Origin: an uncultured Gammaproteobacteria bacterium
GTDB lineage: Bacteria > Pseudomonadota > Gammaproteobacteria > DRLM01
Length of the DNA stretch: 64,000 nt
Reading direction: 5' to 3'
NCBI GenBank assembly: GCA_947259075.1
Contig: CAMYKQ010000062.1
Location: 87,159 to 151,158 of the forward strand
Positions 48,704 to 61,006 of the stretch are shown here, piece by piece; positions within the stretch are counted from its first letter, which is position 1, and each line of letters starts with the position of its first letter. The translations under genes and the position numbers were made by a program. The notes beneath the pieces are model-generated. The model searched no databases. It had not been told where the DNA came from and was given only the letters and a program-made list of their open reading frames with translations.

Positions 48704-49246
48704 GTGAATCTAGGCCCGAGAATAGACAAATATCCCGATCAAGCGCCATTCACCGTATTGAATCAAATAGGACCGGTCTTACTGGTGTTACTGACGGCGT
48801 TCATGGCTGGCTGTGCGGCGATGATGCAGAAGCCGGAACCGCCACAGGTATCGCTGGCGGGTGTCAATCTCACCAGCGTGAGTCTGTTCGAACAGCACTT
48901 TCAAGTGAAACTGCGGCTACAGAACCCTAATAATTACGATTTGCCGCTGGACGGTTTTCAGTTCGACTTGAAATTGAACGATCAACCCTTTCTATCCGGC
49001 ACGAGTGTAACGTCTGTGACCTTGCCGCGGCTGGGAACGGCAACGATTGATATGGACGCGGTGAGCAAGCTCTCGGGTTTGCTGTCGCAGATTCAAGGCA
49101 TCGCTTCGGGTGGCTCGCCCGCGGTGCGTTACACCCTAACCGGCAAGGTGCATTTGCTGCGCCCAGTACTTTCACTTCCCTTGAAGGAGGAGGGGACGTT
49201 TGACATGTCCTGGCTGGAGGGGGTCGTCTCAGAAAACGGAAAATAA
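48704..49246 (+). CDS. LEA14-like (LEA type 2) lipoprotein, 3' end altered by transposon insertion
   Basis: The 180-residue product has a signal region with lipobox LLTAFMAGC (Cys near residue 38). A LEA type 2 domain follows (VSLAGVNLTSVSLFEQHFQV, LRLQNPNNYDLPLDGFQFDL), a beta-sandwich common in cell-envelope lipoproteins of unknown role. The last nine codons and the stop lie in the 38-bp terminal repeat of the adjacent mer transposon, so the tail GVVSENGK is transposon-encoded. The domain is complete or nearly so before that point. The GTG start follows the cysG stop by 18 bases. Confidence 0.85.
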   Translation: MNLGPRIDKYPDQAPFTVLNQIGPVLLVLLTAFMAGCAAMMQKPEPPQVSLAGVNLTSVSLFEQHFQVKLRLQNPNNYDLPLDGFQFDLKLNDQPFLSGTSVTSVTLPRLGTATIDMDAVSKLSGLLSQIQGIASGGSPAVRYTLTGKVHLLRPVLSLPLKEEGTFDMSWLEGVVSENGK

Positions 49247-49257
49247 AGCACGCTAAG
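49220..49257 (+). repeat. Tn21/Tn501-type 38-bp terminal inverted repeat (left end)
   Basis: The 38 bases begin GGGGTCGTCTCAGAAAACGG and end AAAATAAAGCACGCTAAG. This matches the well-known terminal repeat of Tn21-subgroup Tn3-family transposons as I remember it. The LEA14-like stop codon and the merR stop codon (complement of 49253-49255) both fall within it. No matching right repeat is found in the window. Confidence 0.93.
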
Positions 49258-49708
49258 GCGTACTCAACCCGTGATGCTCCCGCGCCGACGCAGCGAGCTT
49301 CGTTCCGTCTTGTAGTGACGCAATCAGCGGACAGGACACGTTCCCTTGCCGCGCATGACAGGCGCACACCAGTTCAGATAGCACGCTTTCCATGCGCGCC
49401 AGGTCAGCCATCTTCTCGCGCACGTCCTTGAGCTTGTGCTCGGCCAGGCCGCTGGCTTCCTCGCAGTGAGTGCCGTCATCTAGTCGCAGTAGCTCGGCGA
49501 TTTCATCCAGACTGAAGCCTAGCCGCTGGGCTGATTTCACGAAGCGCACTCGCGTCACATCCAGCTCGCCATAGCGGCGAATGCTGCCATAGGGCTTGTC
49601 CGGCTCCGGCAACAAGCCCTTGCGCTGATAGAACCGGATGGTCTCCACATTGACCCCGGCCGCCTTGGCGAAAACGCCGATGCTCAGATTCTCAAAATTG
49701 TTTTGCAT
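49253..49708 (-). CDS. merR: Mercury-responsive regulator MerR
   Basis: This 151-residue activator/repressor binds the mer operator and distorts DNA on Hg(II) binding. The N-terminal winged helix reads [20 protein letters not shown]. The three Hg-binding cysteines are all present: C82 (GTHCEE), C117 (LVCACH) and C126 (NVSCPL). It is divergent from merT and shares the operator. Its stop codon lies within the transposon's terminal repeat. Confidence 0.97.
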   Translation of the reverse strand: MQNNFENLSIGVFAKAAGVNVETIRFYQRKGLLPEPDKPYGSIRRYGELDVTRVRFVKSAQRLGFSLDEIAELLRLDDGTHCEEASGLAEHKLKDVREKMADLARMESVLSELVCACHARQGNVSCPLIASLQDGTKLAASAREHHGLSTP

Positions 49709-49713
49709 ATCGC

Positions 49714-49744
49714 TTGACTCCGTACATAACTACGGAAGTAAGCT
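49714..49744 (+). promoter_or_regulatory. mer operator/promoter with 19-bp spacer
   Basis: The -35 TTGACT (49714-49719) and the -10 TAAGCT (49739-49744) are 19 bases apart, the hallmark over-long spacer of MerR-controlled promoters. The dyad CTCCGTAC...TACGGAAG lies in the spacer and is the MerR site. The promoter drives merTPFADE; the merR promoter overlaps on the other strand. Confidence 0.92.
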
Positions 49745-49779
49745 TAAGCTATCTAAACCAAAGTTGAAAGGTCAAGCGT

Positions 49780-50130
49780 ATGTCTGAACCACAAAACGGG
49801 CGCGGCGCGCTCTTCACCGGCGGGCTGGCCGCCATCCTCGCGTCGGTCTGCTGCCTCGGGCCGCTAGTCTTGGTCGCCTTGGGCTTCAGCGGAGCATGGA
49901 TCGGCAACCTGACGGTGCTGGAACCCTATCGCCCCATCTTTATCGGCGCAGCGCTGGTCGCGATGTTCTTCGCCTGGCGGCGCATTTTCAGGCCAGTACA
50001 GGCATGCAATCCGGGCGAGGTGTGCGCGATTCCCCAGGTGCGAGCGACTTACAAGCTCATTTTCTGGGTCGTGGCTGCGCTGGTTCTGGTCGCGCTTGGA
50101 TTTCCCTACGTCGTCCCATTTTTCTATTAA
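49780..50130 (+). CDS. merT: Mercuric transport protein MerT
   Basis: This 116-residue inner-membrane protein has three membrane segments. The vicinal cysteines at residues 24-25 (LASVCCLGPL) take up Hg(II) in the first segment, and the second pair, at positions 76 and 82 (QACNPGEVCAIP), lies on the cytoplasmic loop. It passes Hg(II) from MerP to MerA. Length and motifs are standard. Confidence 0.97.
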   Translation: MSEPQNGRGALFTGGLAAILASVCCLGPLVLVALGFSGAWIGNLTVLEPYRPIFIGAALVAMFFAWRRIFRPVQACNPGEVCAIPQVRATYKLIFWVVAALVLVALGFPYVVPFFY

Positions 50131-50145
50131 CCACAGGAGTTCACC

Positions 50146-52312
<2,167 letters not shown>

Positions 52313-52329
52313 GGAAAAGGAGGTGTTCA

Positions 52330-52695
52330 ATGAGCGCCTACACAATGTCCCGGCTGGCCCTTGAGTCCGGGGTGAGCGTGCATATCGTGCGCGACTACCT
52401 GCTGCGCGGATTGCTGCGGCCGGTCGCGTGCACCACGGGCGGCTATGGCCTGTTCGACGACGCTACCTTGCAACGGCTGTGCTTCGTGCGAGCCGCCTTC
52501 GAGGCGGGCATCGGCCTGGACGCGCTGGCGCGGCTGTGCCGGGCGCTGGATGCCGCGGACGGTGAGGGTGCATCTGCACAGCTTGCCGTGCTGCGCCAGT
52601 TCGTCGAACGTCGGCGCGAAGCGCTGGCCGATCTGGATGCGCAGTTGTCCTCTCTGCCGACCGAGCCGGCACAGCACGCGGAGAGTCTGTCATGA
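52330..52695 (+). CDS. merD: MerD, mer operon down-regulator
   Basis: This 121-residue MerR-family protein lacks the mercury-binding cysteines of Mer[21 protein letters not shown] forms the DNA-binding part. It displaces activated MerR from the operator after induction. An aaaggaggtg ribosome binding site is present. Its stop overlaps merE (ATGA). Confidence 0.95.
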   Translation: MSAYTMSRLALESGVSVHIVRDYLLRGLLRPVACTTGGYGLFDDATLQRLCFVRAAFEAGIGLDALARLCRALDAADGEGASAQLAVLRQFVERRREALADLDAQLSSLPTEPAQHAESLS

Positions 52696-52928
52696 ACAGC
52701 CCCGAGCGCTTGCCGAATGAGACACACAAGCCGATCACCGGTTATCTGTGGGGCGCGCTGGCCGTGCTCACCTGTCCCTGCCATTTGCCGATTCTCGCCA
52801 TTGTGCTGGCCGGCACGACGGCTGGCGCATTCATCGTGGAGCACTGGGGAGTTGCAGCCCTTGCGCTGACTGGCTTGTTCGTCCTTTCCGTGACGCGGCT
52901 GCTACGAGCCTTTAGGGAAAAATCATGA
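52692..52928 (+). CDS. merE: Mercury transporter MerE
   Basis: This 78-residue membrane protein has two membrane segments and the [20 protein letters not shown] motif that holds its cysteine pair. It transports Hg(II) and organomercurials in Tn21-type operons. It starts in the merD stop and ends in the urf2 start. Confidence 0.94.
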   Translation: MNSPERLPNETHKPITGYLWGALAVLTCPCHLPILAIVLAGTTAGAFIVEHWGVAALALTGLFVLSVTRLLRAFREKS

Positions 52929-53914
52929 GCGCTTCCGAACCAAGCGAATGGACGGTGACGCAACTGGCGCAGGCGGTTGCGCGCGGGCAGCTTGAATTGC
53001 ACTACCAGCCAATTGTCGATCTGCGCGGTGACCAGATTGTCGGCGCGGAAGCCTTGTTGCGCTGGCGTCATCCGCAGCTCGGACTTTTGCCGCCGGGCCA
53101 GTTCCTGCCCGTGGTCGAATCGTCTGGTCTGATGCCTGAAATCGGTGCTTGGGTGCTGGGCACCGCCTGCCGCCAGATGCGCGACTGGCGGATGCTGGCA
53201 TGGCAGCCGTTCCGGCTGGCCGTCAATGTTTCGGCGAGCCAAGTTGGGCCGGGCTTCGACGGGTGGGTAAAGGGCGTGCTGGCTGATGCCGAGTTACCCG
53301 CCGAGTATCTTGAAATTGAGCTGACCGAATCGGTCGCATTCGGTGATCCTGCGATCTTCCCCGCCTTGGAAGCCTTGCGACAGATCGGTGTGCGCTTCGC
53401 CGCCGATGACTTCGGGACGGGTTATTCCTGCCTGCAACATTTGAAATGCTGCCCAATCACCACGCTCAAGATCGATCAATCATTCGTTGCCGGACTCGCC
53501 AACGACCACCGCGACCGGACTATCGTGAACACCGTGATTCAGCTCGCGCACGGGCTGGGCATGGATGTGGTGGCCGAAGGCGTGGAAACATCGGTGAGTC
53601 TTGATTTGTTGCGACAAGCGGACTGCGACACAGTACAAGGCTTCCTGTTCGCCAAGCCGATGCCTGCGGCGGCATTCGCCGTCTTCGTCAGCCAATGGAG
53701 AGGTGCCACCATGAATGCAAATGATCCGACCGCCACCAGTTGCTGCGTGTGCAGCAAGGAAATCCCGCTCGATGCCGCCTTCACGCCGGAAGGCGCGGAG
53801 TACGTCGAGCACTTCTGCGGGCTGGAGTGCTATCAGCGCTTCCAGGCGCGGGCCAAGGCGGTGAACGAAACCAGTGACGGTTCGAACGCCTGCGGCTTGC
53901 CGCCGTCAGATTGA
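52925..53914 (+). CDS. urf2: EAL-domain protein fused to DUF3330
   Basis: The 329-residue product of this mer-transposon reading frame combines an EAL domain (residues ~10-260) with a C-terminal DUF3330 zinc-ribbon-like part. EAL motifs are well kept: [41 protein letters not shown] and VVAEGVET, so phosphodiesterase activity towards cyclic-di-GMP is conceivable. The DUF3330 part begins at an internal ATG (53711) behind agaggtg, and could be made separately. Its cysteines ([26 protein letters not shown]) suggest metal binding. Confidence 0.9.
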   Translation: MSASEPSEWTVTQLAQAVARGQLELHYQPIVDLRGDQIVGAEALLRWRHPQLGLLPPGQFLPVVESSGLMPEIGAWVLGTACRQMRDWRMLAWQPFRLAVNVSASQVGPGFDGWVKGVLADAELPAEYLEIELTESVAFGDPAIFPALEALRQIGVRFAADDFGTGYSCLQHLKCCPITTLKIDQSFVAGLANDHRDRTIVNTVIQLAHGLGMDVVAEGVETSVSLDLLRQADCDTVQGFLFAKPMPAAAFAVFVSQWRGATMNANDPTATSCCVCSKEIPLDAAFTPEGAEYVEHFCGLECYQRFQARAKAVNETSDGSNACGLPPSD

Positions 53915-54957
53915 GGCATACATTGACCGACCTGGCCTTACAAACAGACAAAGGCATTGTGCTGGCCAGCACCCTTGTCGAAAACCTGCGGCGGCAGAGC
54001 ATCATCCTACCCGCCATGAATGCCATCGAGCGCGCAAGCGCCGAGGCCATTACCCGTGCCAACCGGCGCATTTACGCAGCGCTGACCGATTCTTTGTTAT
54101 CACCCCACCGTCAGCGCCTGTACGAGCTTCTCAAGCGCAAGGACGGCAGCAAAGTGACGTGGCTGGCCTGGCTGCGCCAGTCGCCCGCCAAGCCGAACTC
54201 GCGCCACATGCTTGAACACATCGAACGTCTCAAAGCCTGGCAGGCGCTTGACCTTCCCGCAGGCATCGAAAGGCAAGTACACCAAAACCGCTTACTCAAG
54301 ATTGCCCGCGAGGGTGGCCAGATGACGCCCGCCGACCTAGCCAAGTTCGAGCCGCAGCGACGCTATGCCACCTTGGTTGCGCTGGCCATCGAAGGCATGG
54401 CCACCGTCACCGATGAAATCATCGACCTGCACGACCGCATCATCGGCAAGCTGTTCAACATGGCCAAGAACAAGCATCAACAGCAGTTTCAGGCCAGCGG
54501 CAAGGCGATCAATGACAAGGTGCGACTGTATGGACGCATCGGACAAGCCTTGATTGAAGCCAAGCAAAACGGCGGCGATCCGTTTGCCGCCATCGAAGCG
54601 GTGATGCCGTGGGACACCTTCGCCGCCAGCGTCACCGAGGCGCAAACACTGGCGCGGCCTGCGGACTTTGATTTCTTGCATCATATTGGCGAGAGCTATG
54701 CCACCTAGCGCCGCTACGCGCCACAGTTCCTCGACGTGCTCAAGCTGCGGGCCGCGCCCGCCGCCAAGGGTGTGCTCGATGCCATTGACGTGTTGCGCGG
54801 CATGAACAGCGACAGCGCCCGCAAGGTGCCCGCCGACGCGCCAACCGCATTCATCAAGCCACGCTGGGCAAAACTGGTTCTGACCGACGAGGGCATTGAC
54901 CGGCGTTACTACGAGTTATGCGCGCTGTCGGAACTATTGCCGGGTTCGGTGATTTAA
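53911..54957 (+). pseudogene. tnpA: Tn3-family transposase TnpA fragment, interrupted and truncated at both ends
   Basis: About 350 codons of the Tn21-type transposase remain, beginning [20 protein letters not shown] right after urf2. A TAG at 54706-54708 interrupts the frame where homologues have leucine (SYAT-L-RRYAPQF). Homology continues to [20 protein letters not shown] and is lost before the stop at 54955-54957. The N-terminal DNA-binding part and the C-terminal part with most of the DDE catalytic domain are absent, so it cannot be active. Confidence 0.92.
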
Positions 54958-55091
54958 AGATTGAGAGCGCATTTGATATAGATGGCTGTCATCTAAACCA
55001 TCTCGCATTGGGATATTGTTTGGTGGAGTGAGCCTAAGCGTAACGATGCACGCATGTTTCAGCGCTATCCGGCATTAGTCTCGAACGGCAT

Positions 55092-57746
55092 TTAGCGTGA
55101 ATGAAGCTGGTGGATCAGATTCGCTATCAGACCGGTCCATCCCGTCTGATGGGAGGCGCCGATGCCGTGGCCGTCGTCGCCATGGAAGTATTCGTAAAAT
55201 AGCAGGTGATCGCGGAAGCAGGGATCGCCCTGCATTGTCTCCTGCCCGCCGTACACCGGCCGGCGTCCTTCACGGTCGCGCGTAAAAAGATGGATCAGGC
55301 GTTGCGCCAGCTCGTCGGCAATCTCGCGCAGCGATAACATGCGGCCAGAAGCGGTGGGATGTTCGACGCGGAATTCGTCACCATAATAGTCGTGAAAACG
55401 CCGTAGCGAACTGATCAGCAGATAGTTAACGGGAAACCAGATAGGACCGCGCCAGTTAGAATTGCCGCCGAATAATGGCGACTCTGATTCGCCGGGCCAG
55501 TACGCGACGCGCATGGCGGCGCCCCCGCAATCGAAAACATAATGATGCTCGGCATGGATGCGCGACAGCGCGCGGATGCCGTAATCGGAGAGAAACTCGG
55601 TTTCATCGAGCATGCGTTTGAGCAAGTGCTTCATACGATAGCCGCGCAACAAGGATAGCAACCGGGTGGCGCCCCGGCCCGGCACCTCCCAATGAGAGAC
55701 GAGGGCGGCGATCTTCGGATCATATTTGAGGAACCATTCCAAGCGGCGTTTGAACGCCGGCAGCTGGTCGATGAACTCAGGCTCTAGCACTTCAACCGCG
55801 AACAGCGGTATCAACCCGACGATGGAGCGGATCTTAATGGACTGTTTACGCCCGCCGGGCAGACTAAGCACGTCATAGAAGAATTTGTCCTCGTCGTCCC
55901 ACAGACCGATACCCTCGCCGCCGATGTTGTTCATGGCCGCGGCAATGTGCAGGAAATGCTCGAAGAACTTGGTGGCGATGTCTTCGTAAACTGGATTGTG
56001 CCTCGCCAGCTCCAAGGCGATGCGCATGAGATTGAGCGAGTACATCGCCATCCAGCTGGTGCCGTCGGCCTGGTCGATGTGGCCGCCGGTGGGTAGCGGT
56101 GCGCTGCGGTCGAACACGCCGATGTTGTCCAAGCCCAAAAAGCCACCTTGAAAAACATTGCGCCCCTCGGCGTCCTTGCGGTTCACCCACCAGGTGAAAT
56201 TGAGCATGAGCTTGTGGAACACCCGCTCCAGAAAGGCGATGTCACCCTTACCGCCGCGCTGCTTTCGATCCAGGCAATAGACCTCCCACGCAGCCCAAGC
56301 GTGCACCGGCGGGTTGACGTCGCCGTAGGACCACTCATAGGCGGGTAACTGACCGTTGGGATGCATATACCACTCACGAGTCAGCAGCACGAGCTGGTTC
56401 TTGGCGAATTCGGCATCGACCAGTGCCAGCGGCAGGCACTGAAATGCGAGATCCCAAGCCGCGTACCAGGGATATTCCCATTTATCGGGCATGGAGATCA
56501 CGTCGGCGTTGTTCAAATGCTCCCAGTCGTGGTTGCGGCCGCGATGGCGCTCGGCGGGCGGGGCGGGCATGGCGGGATCACCCTTGAGCCACTGAGGTAT
56601 GTCGATATAAAAATATTGCTTGCCCCAGATCATCCCCGCCAGCGCTTGGCGTTGGATACGTGCGATATCCTCATCATCGATACCGGCCTGTAGCGCGGCG
56701 TAAAACTCATCGGCTTCCCTGCGCCGCAGTGCTAGCACATTGTCGAATTCGGTGTAGGGTGCCTTCAATGGTGTCCGCGCAAGCCGTAGACGTAACAGCG
56801 CCGACTGCCCGGCTGCTATCTCCAATACATAATGCGCGGCCGCCTTACTGCCCGCACCCTCGGGGTTGATGGCGCGTTCCTGGCCGTGTACGACATAATC
56901 ATGAAAAGCGTCTTTGTAGTACCCATCCGCATCATTCTGGCCATAGTGTCTGCGCGGGCTGGTCTCGTTGTCGCAGAACAGCAGCGGCGGCGCGCCCTCG
57001 GTGTACCAATAATAATCGCCCAGCTCCGCGTGACTGGCGCAAGCCGTACCGGCACCGGTCGCGGCGATACGCGGGCGTTCCGGTGTGCCACTCCAGCGCC
57101 AGGTGTTGCGAAACCACAGTTGCGGTAACACGTGAAGGGCGGCGTTTTCCGGGCCACGATTGTGTACGTTGATACACATCAAAATATCATCCGTAGCGGC
57201 CTTGGCGTATTCGACATACACATCGAAATAACGGTTTTGCTCAAACACGCCGGTGTCGAGCAATTCGAATTCCGCTGCGTCTCTGCCGCGGGTATGGTTT
57301 TCATCGAGCAACCGCTGATAAGGGAATGCGGCTTGCGGGTATTTATAAAGATATTTCAGGTAGGAATGCGTCGGTGTGGCATCAAGATAATAGTAGAACT
57401 CTTTGACATCCTCACCGTGATTACCTTCGCTGTTGCTCAGACCGAACAGCCGTTCCTTAAGTAGAGCGTCCTTGCCGTTCCACAGCGCCAGCGCTAGACA
57501 CAATCGCTGTTGCTCATCGCAAAAACCCGCCAAGCCGTCCTCGCCCCAGCGATAGGCACGGCTGTGTGCGTGTTGAAAAGGGAAGTAGTCCCAAGCGTCC
57601 CCATGGGGACTGTAATCTTCACGCACCGTACCCCATTGCCGTTCACTGAGATAGGGGCCCCATAAATACCACTGTTGTTCTCCCGTATTCTGATAATTTT
57701 GGCGGCATTGCTCAGCGCTATATTTTTGCCATTTGGATTCTGTCAC
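55092..57746 (-). CDS. GH63-type (MGH1-like) glycoside hydrolase
   Basis: This ~884-residue soluble protein has no signal peptide. A GTG at 57746 behind ggaggtga is the best start; the frame is open to an ATG at 57776. An N-terminal beta domain ([20 protein letters not shown]) is followed by an (alpha/alpha)6 catalytic barrel containing [40 protein letters not shown] and [12 protein letters not shown]. Acidic residues in the [10 protein letters not shown] and [17 protein letters not shown] regions are probably catalytic. Relatives hydrolyse alpha-glucosides or glucosylglycerate; the substrate here is unknown. A truncated glgC 3 kb away hints at a former glycogen or trehalose locus. Confidence 0.85.
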   Translation of the reverse strand: MTESKWQKYSAEQCRQNYQNTGEQQWYLWGPYLSERQWGTVREDYSPHGDAWDYFPFQHAHSRAYRWGEDGLAGFCDEQQRLCLALALWNGKDALLKERLFGLSNSEGNHGEDVKEFYYYLDATPTHSYLKYLYKYPQAAFPYQRLLDENHTRGRDAAEFELLDTGVFEQNRYFDVYVEYAKAATDDILMCINVHNRGPENAALHVLPQLWFRNTWRWSGTPERPRIAATGAGTACASHAELGDYYWYTEGAPPLLFCDNETSPRRHYGQNDADGYYKDAFHDYVVHGQERAINPEGAGSKAAAHYVLEIAAGQSALLRLRLARTPLKAPYTEFDNVLALRRREADEFYAALQAGIDDEDIARIQRQALAGMIWGKQYFYIDIPQWLKGDPAMPAPPAERHRGRNHDWEHLNNADVISMPDKWEYPWYAAWDLAFQCLPLALVDAEFAKNQLVLLTREWYMHPNGQLPAYEWSYGDVNPPVHAWAAWEVYCLDRKQRGGKGDIAFLERVFHKLMLNFTWWVNRKDAEGRNVFQGGFLGLDNIGVFDRSAPLPTGGHIDQADGTSWMAMYSLNLMRIALELARHNPVYEDIATKFFEHFLHIAAAMNNIGGEGIGLWDDEDKFFYDVLSLPGGRKQSIKIRSIVGLIPLFAVEVLEPEFIDQLPAFKRRLEWFLKYDPKIAALVSHWEVPGRGATRLLSLLRGYRMKHLLKRMLDETEFLSDYGIRALSRIHAEHHYVFDCGGAAMRVAYWPGESESPLFGGNSNWRGPIWFPVNYLLISSLRRFHDYYGDEFRVEHPTASGRMLSLREIADELAQRLIHLFTRDREGRRPVYGGQETMQGDPCFRDHLLFYEYFHGDDGHGIGASHQTGWTGLIANLIHQLHSR

Positions 57747-58281
57747 GACAATCACCTCCGACCGTGTTTTAGGCACTAGCCGTTTATCTGCTTACTTTAT
57801 TATACGAGCTGAAGTTACATGCAGAGTCTAACTAGAACCTATCTCAAAATATGAACGGGATCCACAATGCCTCGACGGCTGGCATGGTAAGCAATCCTAT
57901 TATCTCCCTCTCCCTCAGGGAGAGGGTTGGGGTGAGGGGGTATATGCATTGTAATGTCTTAATTATTTGATCCCCTCATCCCGTCCTTCTCCCTGAGGGA
58001 GAAGGAACCAAGATTAATCGGCTCGGTGGAACACCTGTTATTACGCAGTCAAATTTAATTTTGAGATGGGTTTTAATAAGTCAATTATCCGCTCAAAAAA
58101 ATAATGCAGACTAGCGGTGCAGTGGTCTCCGTACTCTGTCATGCGCACTGTTATCAATACTGTTTCTTTCTACATGTGGCGCACCAAATATTGAGTCATC
58201 GTTAACGAACCGTCTGAAGAGTATGAATAAATAAGGCTGAGCTAGAGCTAATGTTTGTCGAAGAGAAGTTGAAGGGCGAGA
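57747..58281. other. Intergenic region with a REP-like doublet
   Basis: These 535 bases carry no gene I can support. The left part should hold the promoter of the GH63 gene (minus strand). The inverted palindrome doublet at 57904-58005 sits in the middle. The remaining 240 bases are AT-rich and featureless. Confidence 0.6.
57904..58005. repeat. Inverted doublet of the CCCTCTCCC-type palindrome
   Basis: The left half is ctccctctccctcagggaga followed by gggttggggtgagggg. The right half (57972-58005) is its inverted copy, cccctcatcccgtccttctc followed by cctgagggagaagg. Each half forms a CTCTCCCT/AGGGAGAG-like stem. Single related copies occur at 17059-17084 and 44981-45015. Confidence 0.8.
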
Positions 58282-59397
58282 TTAGCCAGGCGGCGGCGAT
58301 GTGCCGCAATTGGTGTGTAACTCTGCTCGCGAAGTGTCATGGAGCACCACGGCGGCAACGCCGGGACGTGCCGGCACGCTGCGCTTAAGTTCCAAGGTCG
58401 CACCGTTTGGGTCGATCGCGTAGATGGAAATGCTGCTGGCACGCACATTGGCGCTGTAAAGATAACGGCCTCGGGTGTCCACACTTACGGAGAAAGGTCC
58501 CGCATCCGCGGCCGCGCCCATTAGATAACGCAGCGCGCCGTTGCTTTTATTCAGTGTGAACACGGCCACATCATCGGAACCGAAGTTGGCGCTATACAAA
58601 TAATTTTGTGATGGAGCCAAGGCGAGGGCATAAGGGTAAAGGGGGGCGGAGAATTCTCCCAATGGCGACAGCCCGCCCGTGTTGCGGTTGATCTGGAAGG
58701 AGTGGATGGTGCTCGCGATACCGTTGGCGATATAAAGATAATAACGGTATTTATCCACCGCCATCGCGCTGGGGTTGGTGCCCGTCGGCACCTTGCCCAA
58801 TGGAGCCAGCGCGCCGCTGCCGGGATCGATGCTAAACACCGAGGCATTGTCGGAAAGGTAATTGGCTACATAAAGATAACGGCTGCAAGGTTCAATGGCG
58901 ATGGCAAGCGGGTAGTCGCCAGTGGCGTAGACCCCGATCTCATGCAGGGCGCCATCGGCGGCAACGCGGTAGGCGGAAATGCTATCGGCATACGCGTTGG
59001 CGACATAGAGATAATGCCCGTTCGGCGTCAGCGCCACGGCCTCGGGCATGCCCTGTGTAGCCACATCGGGAGGCTTGTGCCTGAGTTCGCCGGTTTCGTT
59101 ATCGATAAAATACGCCGCCACCGTATTGGCGTGCAGGTGCGTTACGTACAAAAAATCCGCGGTGGGGTGTAGCGCCAATGCCCGTGGTCCCGAGTCCGTC
59201 GGCACATTGTGTAGTAGCGTCAATTCCCCGCTTTGCGCATCGACGGCATGGATTGACAGGCTATTGTCGTAGAGATTTGCGCTGTATAAAAATCGCATCG
59301 CCTTGGTGTTCGCGGCGCCGCCCGTGGCAAGGCTGGCGCCAAGACACCATAACGTGAAAATAGCTGCTGCGAGGCGACCGTGCTTCGGAAGAAACAT
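58282..59397 (-). CDS. Secreted seven-bladed beta-propeller (lactonase-family/YncE-like)
   Basis: This 371-residue protein has a signal peptide (cleavage near GGA, residue 28). About seven blades of roughly 46 residues follow, each with a YLYVAN-type strand (FLYSANLYDNSLSIHAVD, YLYVANAYADSISAYRV, YLYIANGIASTIHSFQI). The pattern is that of lactonase-family and YncE-like propellers. Active-site residues of 6-phosphogluconolactonase cannot be confirmed, and a periplasmic protein would not be that enzyme. It stands alone; the function is unknown. Confidence 0.82.
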   Translation of the reverse strand: MFLPKHGRLAAAIFTLWCLGASLATGGAANTKAMRFLYSANLYDNSLSIHAVDAQSGELTLLHNVPTDSGPRALALHPTADFLYVTHLHANTVAAYFIDNETGELRHKPPDVATQGMPEAVALTPNGHYLYVANAYADSISAYRVAADGALHEIGVYATGDYPLAIAIEPCSRYLYVANYLSDNASVFSIDPGSGALAPLGKVPTGTNPSAMAVDKYRYYLYIANGIASTIHSFQINRNTGGLSPLGEFSAPLYPYALALAPSQNYLYSANFGSDDVAVFTLNKSNGALRYLMGAAADAGPFSVSVDTRGRYLYSANVRASSISIYAIDPNGATLELKRSVPARPGVAAVVLHDTSRAELHTNCGTSPPPG

Positions 59398-59600
59398 TGT
59401 AGTTCCCCCGCCATCGTTGACTTGCCTAGATTAAGTATAGATCATGGTACGAGGGATGCTCGACATGGCGGATTGGGCTGTTTCCACATTTAGATTTAGC
59501 GCTTAAGAAATTTACTCCTTGCCCGCACAGCGAAATGGCGGACGCTGTGGCCACCAATTTTGGCCCAGGACTCAGTACTAAGCGTGATAAGAAACCCGCA

Positions 59601-60260
59601 TTAATTTACTGAGGCTGGTGCCGGATGGATAAGACGTGCATCGGGCGCCTCCTCGAATAAATTACGGCCAATGTCTGAATAGGTCACCATCGCCGGCGCA
59701 ATACTCTCAATAATCTGTGCCGCCATGTCGTCCAGCGACAGATTTTCGGAATTAAATTCCCGCCAATAACCTTCGGCAATTTCACGGCTCACGAAGAAAG
59801 ACAGTATCAGCACGCAACTACCCAGCTCTTCATCCAAATCATCCGGGGTGTTGGCATCCCATACTTCTCCGAGCCATTCATGGCCGAGCAGGAAACCACT
59901 GGCCCACTGACTGAGCGGCGCTTGCGTGGCTATATTGCTTATTGTATCGGCCAGCGGCCGGCAGCGGGCGGGCAAGATGGGATAGCCTTGCAGGATTTCT
60001 TGATTGATCTGGTTATAAAGTTCAAGTAATGCCTGCATCACCCGTTCGGCTTCAGCGATGTTGGCGTAGCCCGCGTCTTGCTCGTTGAAGATCACCGGCA
60101 ACCAGTCGGCGGGCTGTATCATCTCAGGCGAACACGCTACCGCGAACAGAAAACCCAGTAGCTCGTGGTAGTTGAGTGTGTCCTCCGGCCGTTGTGGCGC
60201 GGCGAGAAAGGGCTGGAGGAAGGTGGCGGCCGTATCATAGACGGCGGGATTTGATTTCAT
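59601..60260 (-). CDS. UPF0149 (YgfB/YecA-like) family protein
   Basis: This 219-residue acidic, helical protein carries UPF0149 features: LNYHELLGFLFAVACSPEMI, then WLPVIFNEQDAGYANIAEAE, and a C-terminal ASGFLLGHEWLGEVWDANTP. There is no C-terminal SEC-C zinc motif, so it is the YgfB-like rather than the YecA-long form. The function is poorly defined. No operon partners are present. Confidence 0.85.
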   Translation of the reverse strand: MKSNPAVYDTAATFLQPFLAAPQRPEDTLNYHELLGFLFAVACSPEMIQPADWLPVIFNEQDAGYANIAEAERVMQALLELYNQINQEILQGYPILPARCRPLADTISNIATQAPLSQWASGFLLGHEWLGEVWDANTPDDLDEELGSCVLILSFFVSREIAEGYWREFNSENLSLDDMAAQIIESIAPAMVTYSDIGRNLFEEAPDARLIHPAPASVN

Positions 60261-60613
60261 TGGACTACCTATTTCAATGACCTAGCATATCGCGCGGTTA
60301 AAGTGATGCGGCAACAGCGAGCGATAAGGCCGGGTCGTTTAAGCTGTAGAGAAGAATTGAGACCCAGTGGGTATGATACTGCGAGCTAGTGGCATCGCGC
60401 CAGTCAATGACGATTTGTTGCGTTTGTCCTCACGGCTATTCCCGGTCAGATCAGCCGCAACACCTTAACTTGAAATTCGACTCCCATTCGGCCTTATTCG
60501 TGACTATGCTAAAAGTGCGTGGACGGGGGGCGGCTGGCGTCAAACCAGGCAGCAGAGGGTCCAGAAAATATGGGTGCCTACAGAGAGCACCGCAATAATT
60601 AAGCGGGGGAATT
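60261..60613. other. Intergenic region without a supported gene
   Basis: These 353 bases between the UPF0149 gene and the glgC remnant hold no convincing reading frame. The start of the minus-strand promoter region and a ggggga ribosome binding site for the glgC remnant are all I see. Confidence 0.5.
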
Positions 60614-60826
60614 ATGAGCTCATCCAAGATCCTGGCAATGATCATGGCGGGCGGGGAGGGTCGGCGCTTATACCCGCTGACAGCGGAACGCTCTATGCCC
60701 GCCGTACCCTTCGGGGGCCGTTACCGCGTCGTCGATTTTGTATTGAGCAACCTTATCAACTCCGAAATTCATGCCATCTATCTCCTGGTGCAGTACAAGT
60801 CCCAGTCACTCACGCCATTTTATTGA
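60614..60826 (+). pseudogene. glgC: Truncated glucose-1-phosphate adenylyltransferase
   Basis: Only the first ~65 residues of an ~420-residue enzyme remain. The nucleotide-binding motif [20 protein letters not shown] is intact, as is [20 protein letters not shown]. The usual Lys-Pro before AVPFGG has become Met-Pro. The frame ends at TGA (60824-60826) where homologues read QSLxxHIxxGW; a GW remains two codons later, and no homology continues beyond. This is a decayed glycogen-synthesis gene that kept its start and ribosome binding site. Confidence 0.9.
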
Positions 60827-61006
60827 GGCTGGGCGCGCGAAACATGTCTATCCTCAATTTAAGCGGGTACAATGCGAATCCGTATAATATGAAGGTTCTC
60901 ATAGTGCGAGACTGAGTATTTGCCGCATGCTTTCAGGCCAGCCACTGACTTATTAAAAACGATAACGCGCGCGGTATGCGATATGAAGGGGAGGGGACTA
61001 ATAATC

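Noticed and set aside
55024..55028. TGGAG, equal to the five bases before the transposon's left repeat, considered as the matching target duplication
   Set aside because: No terminal repeat adjoins it, and a 5-base match within 100 bases is expected by chance.
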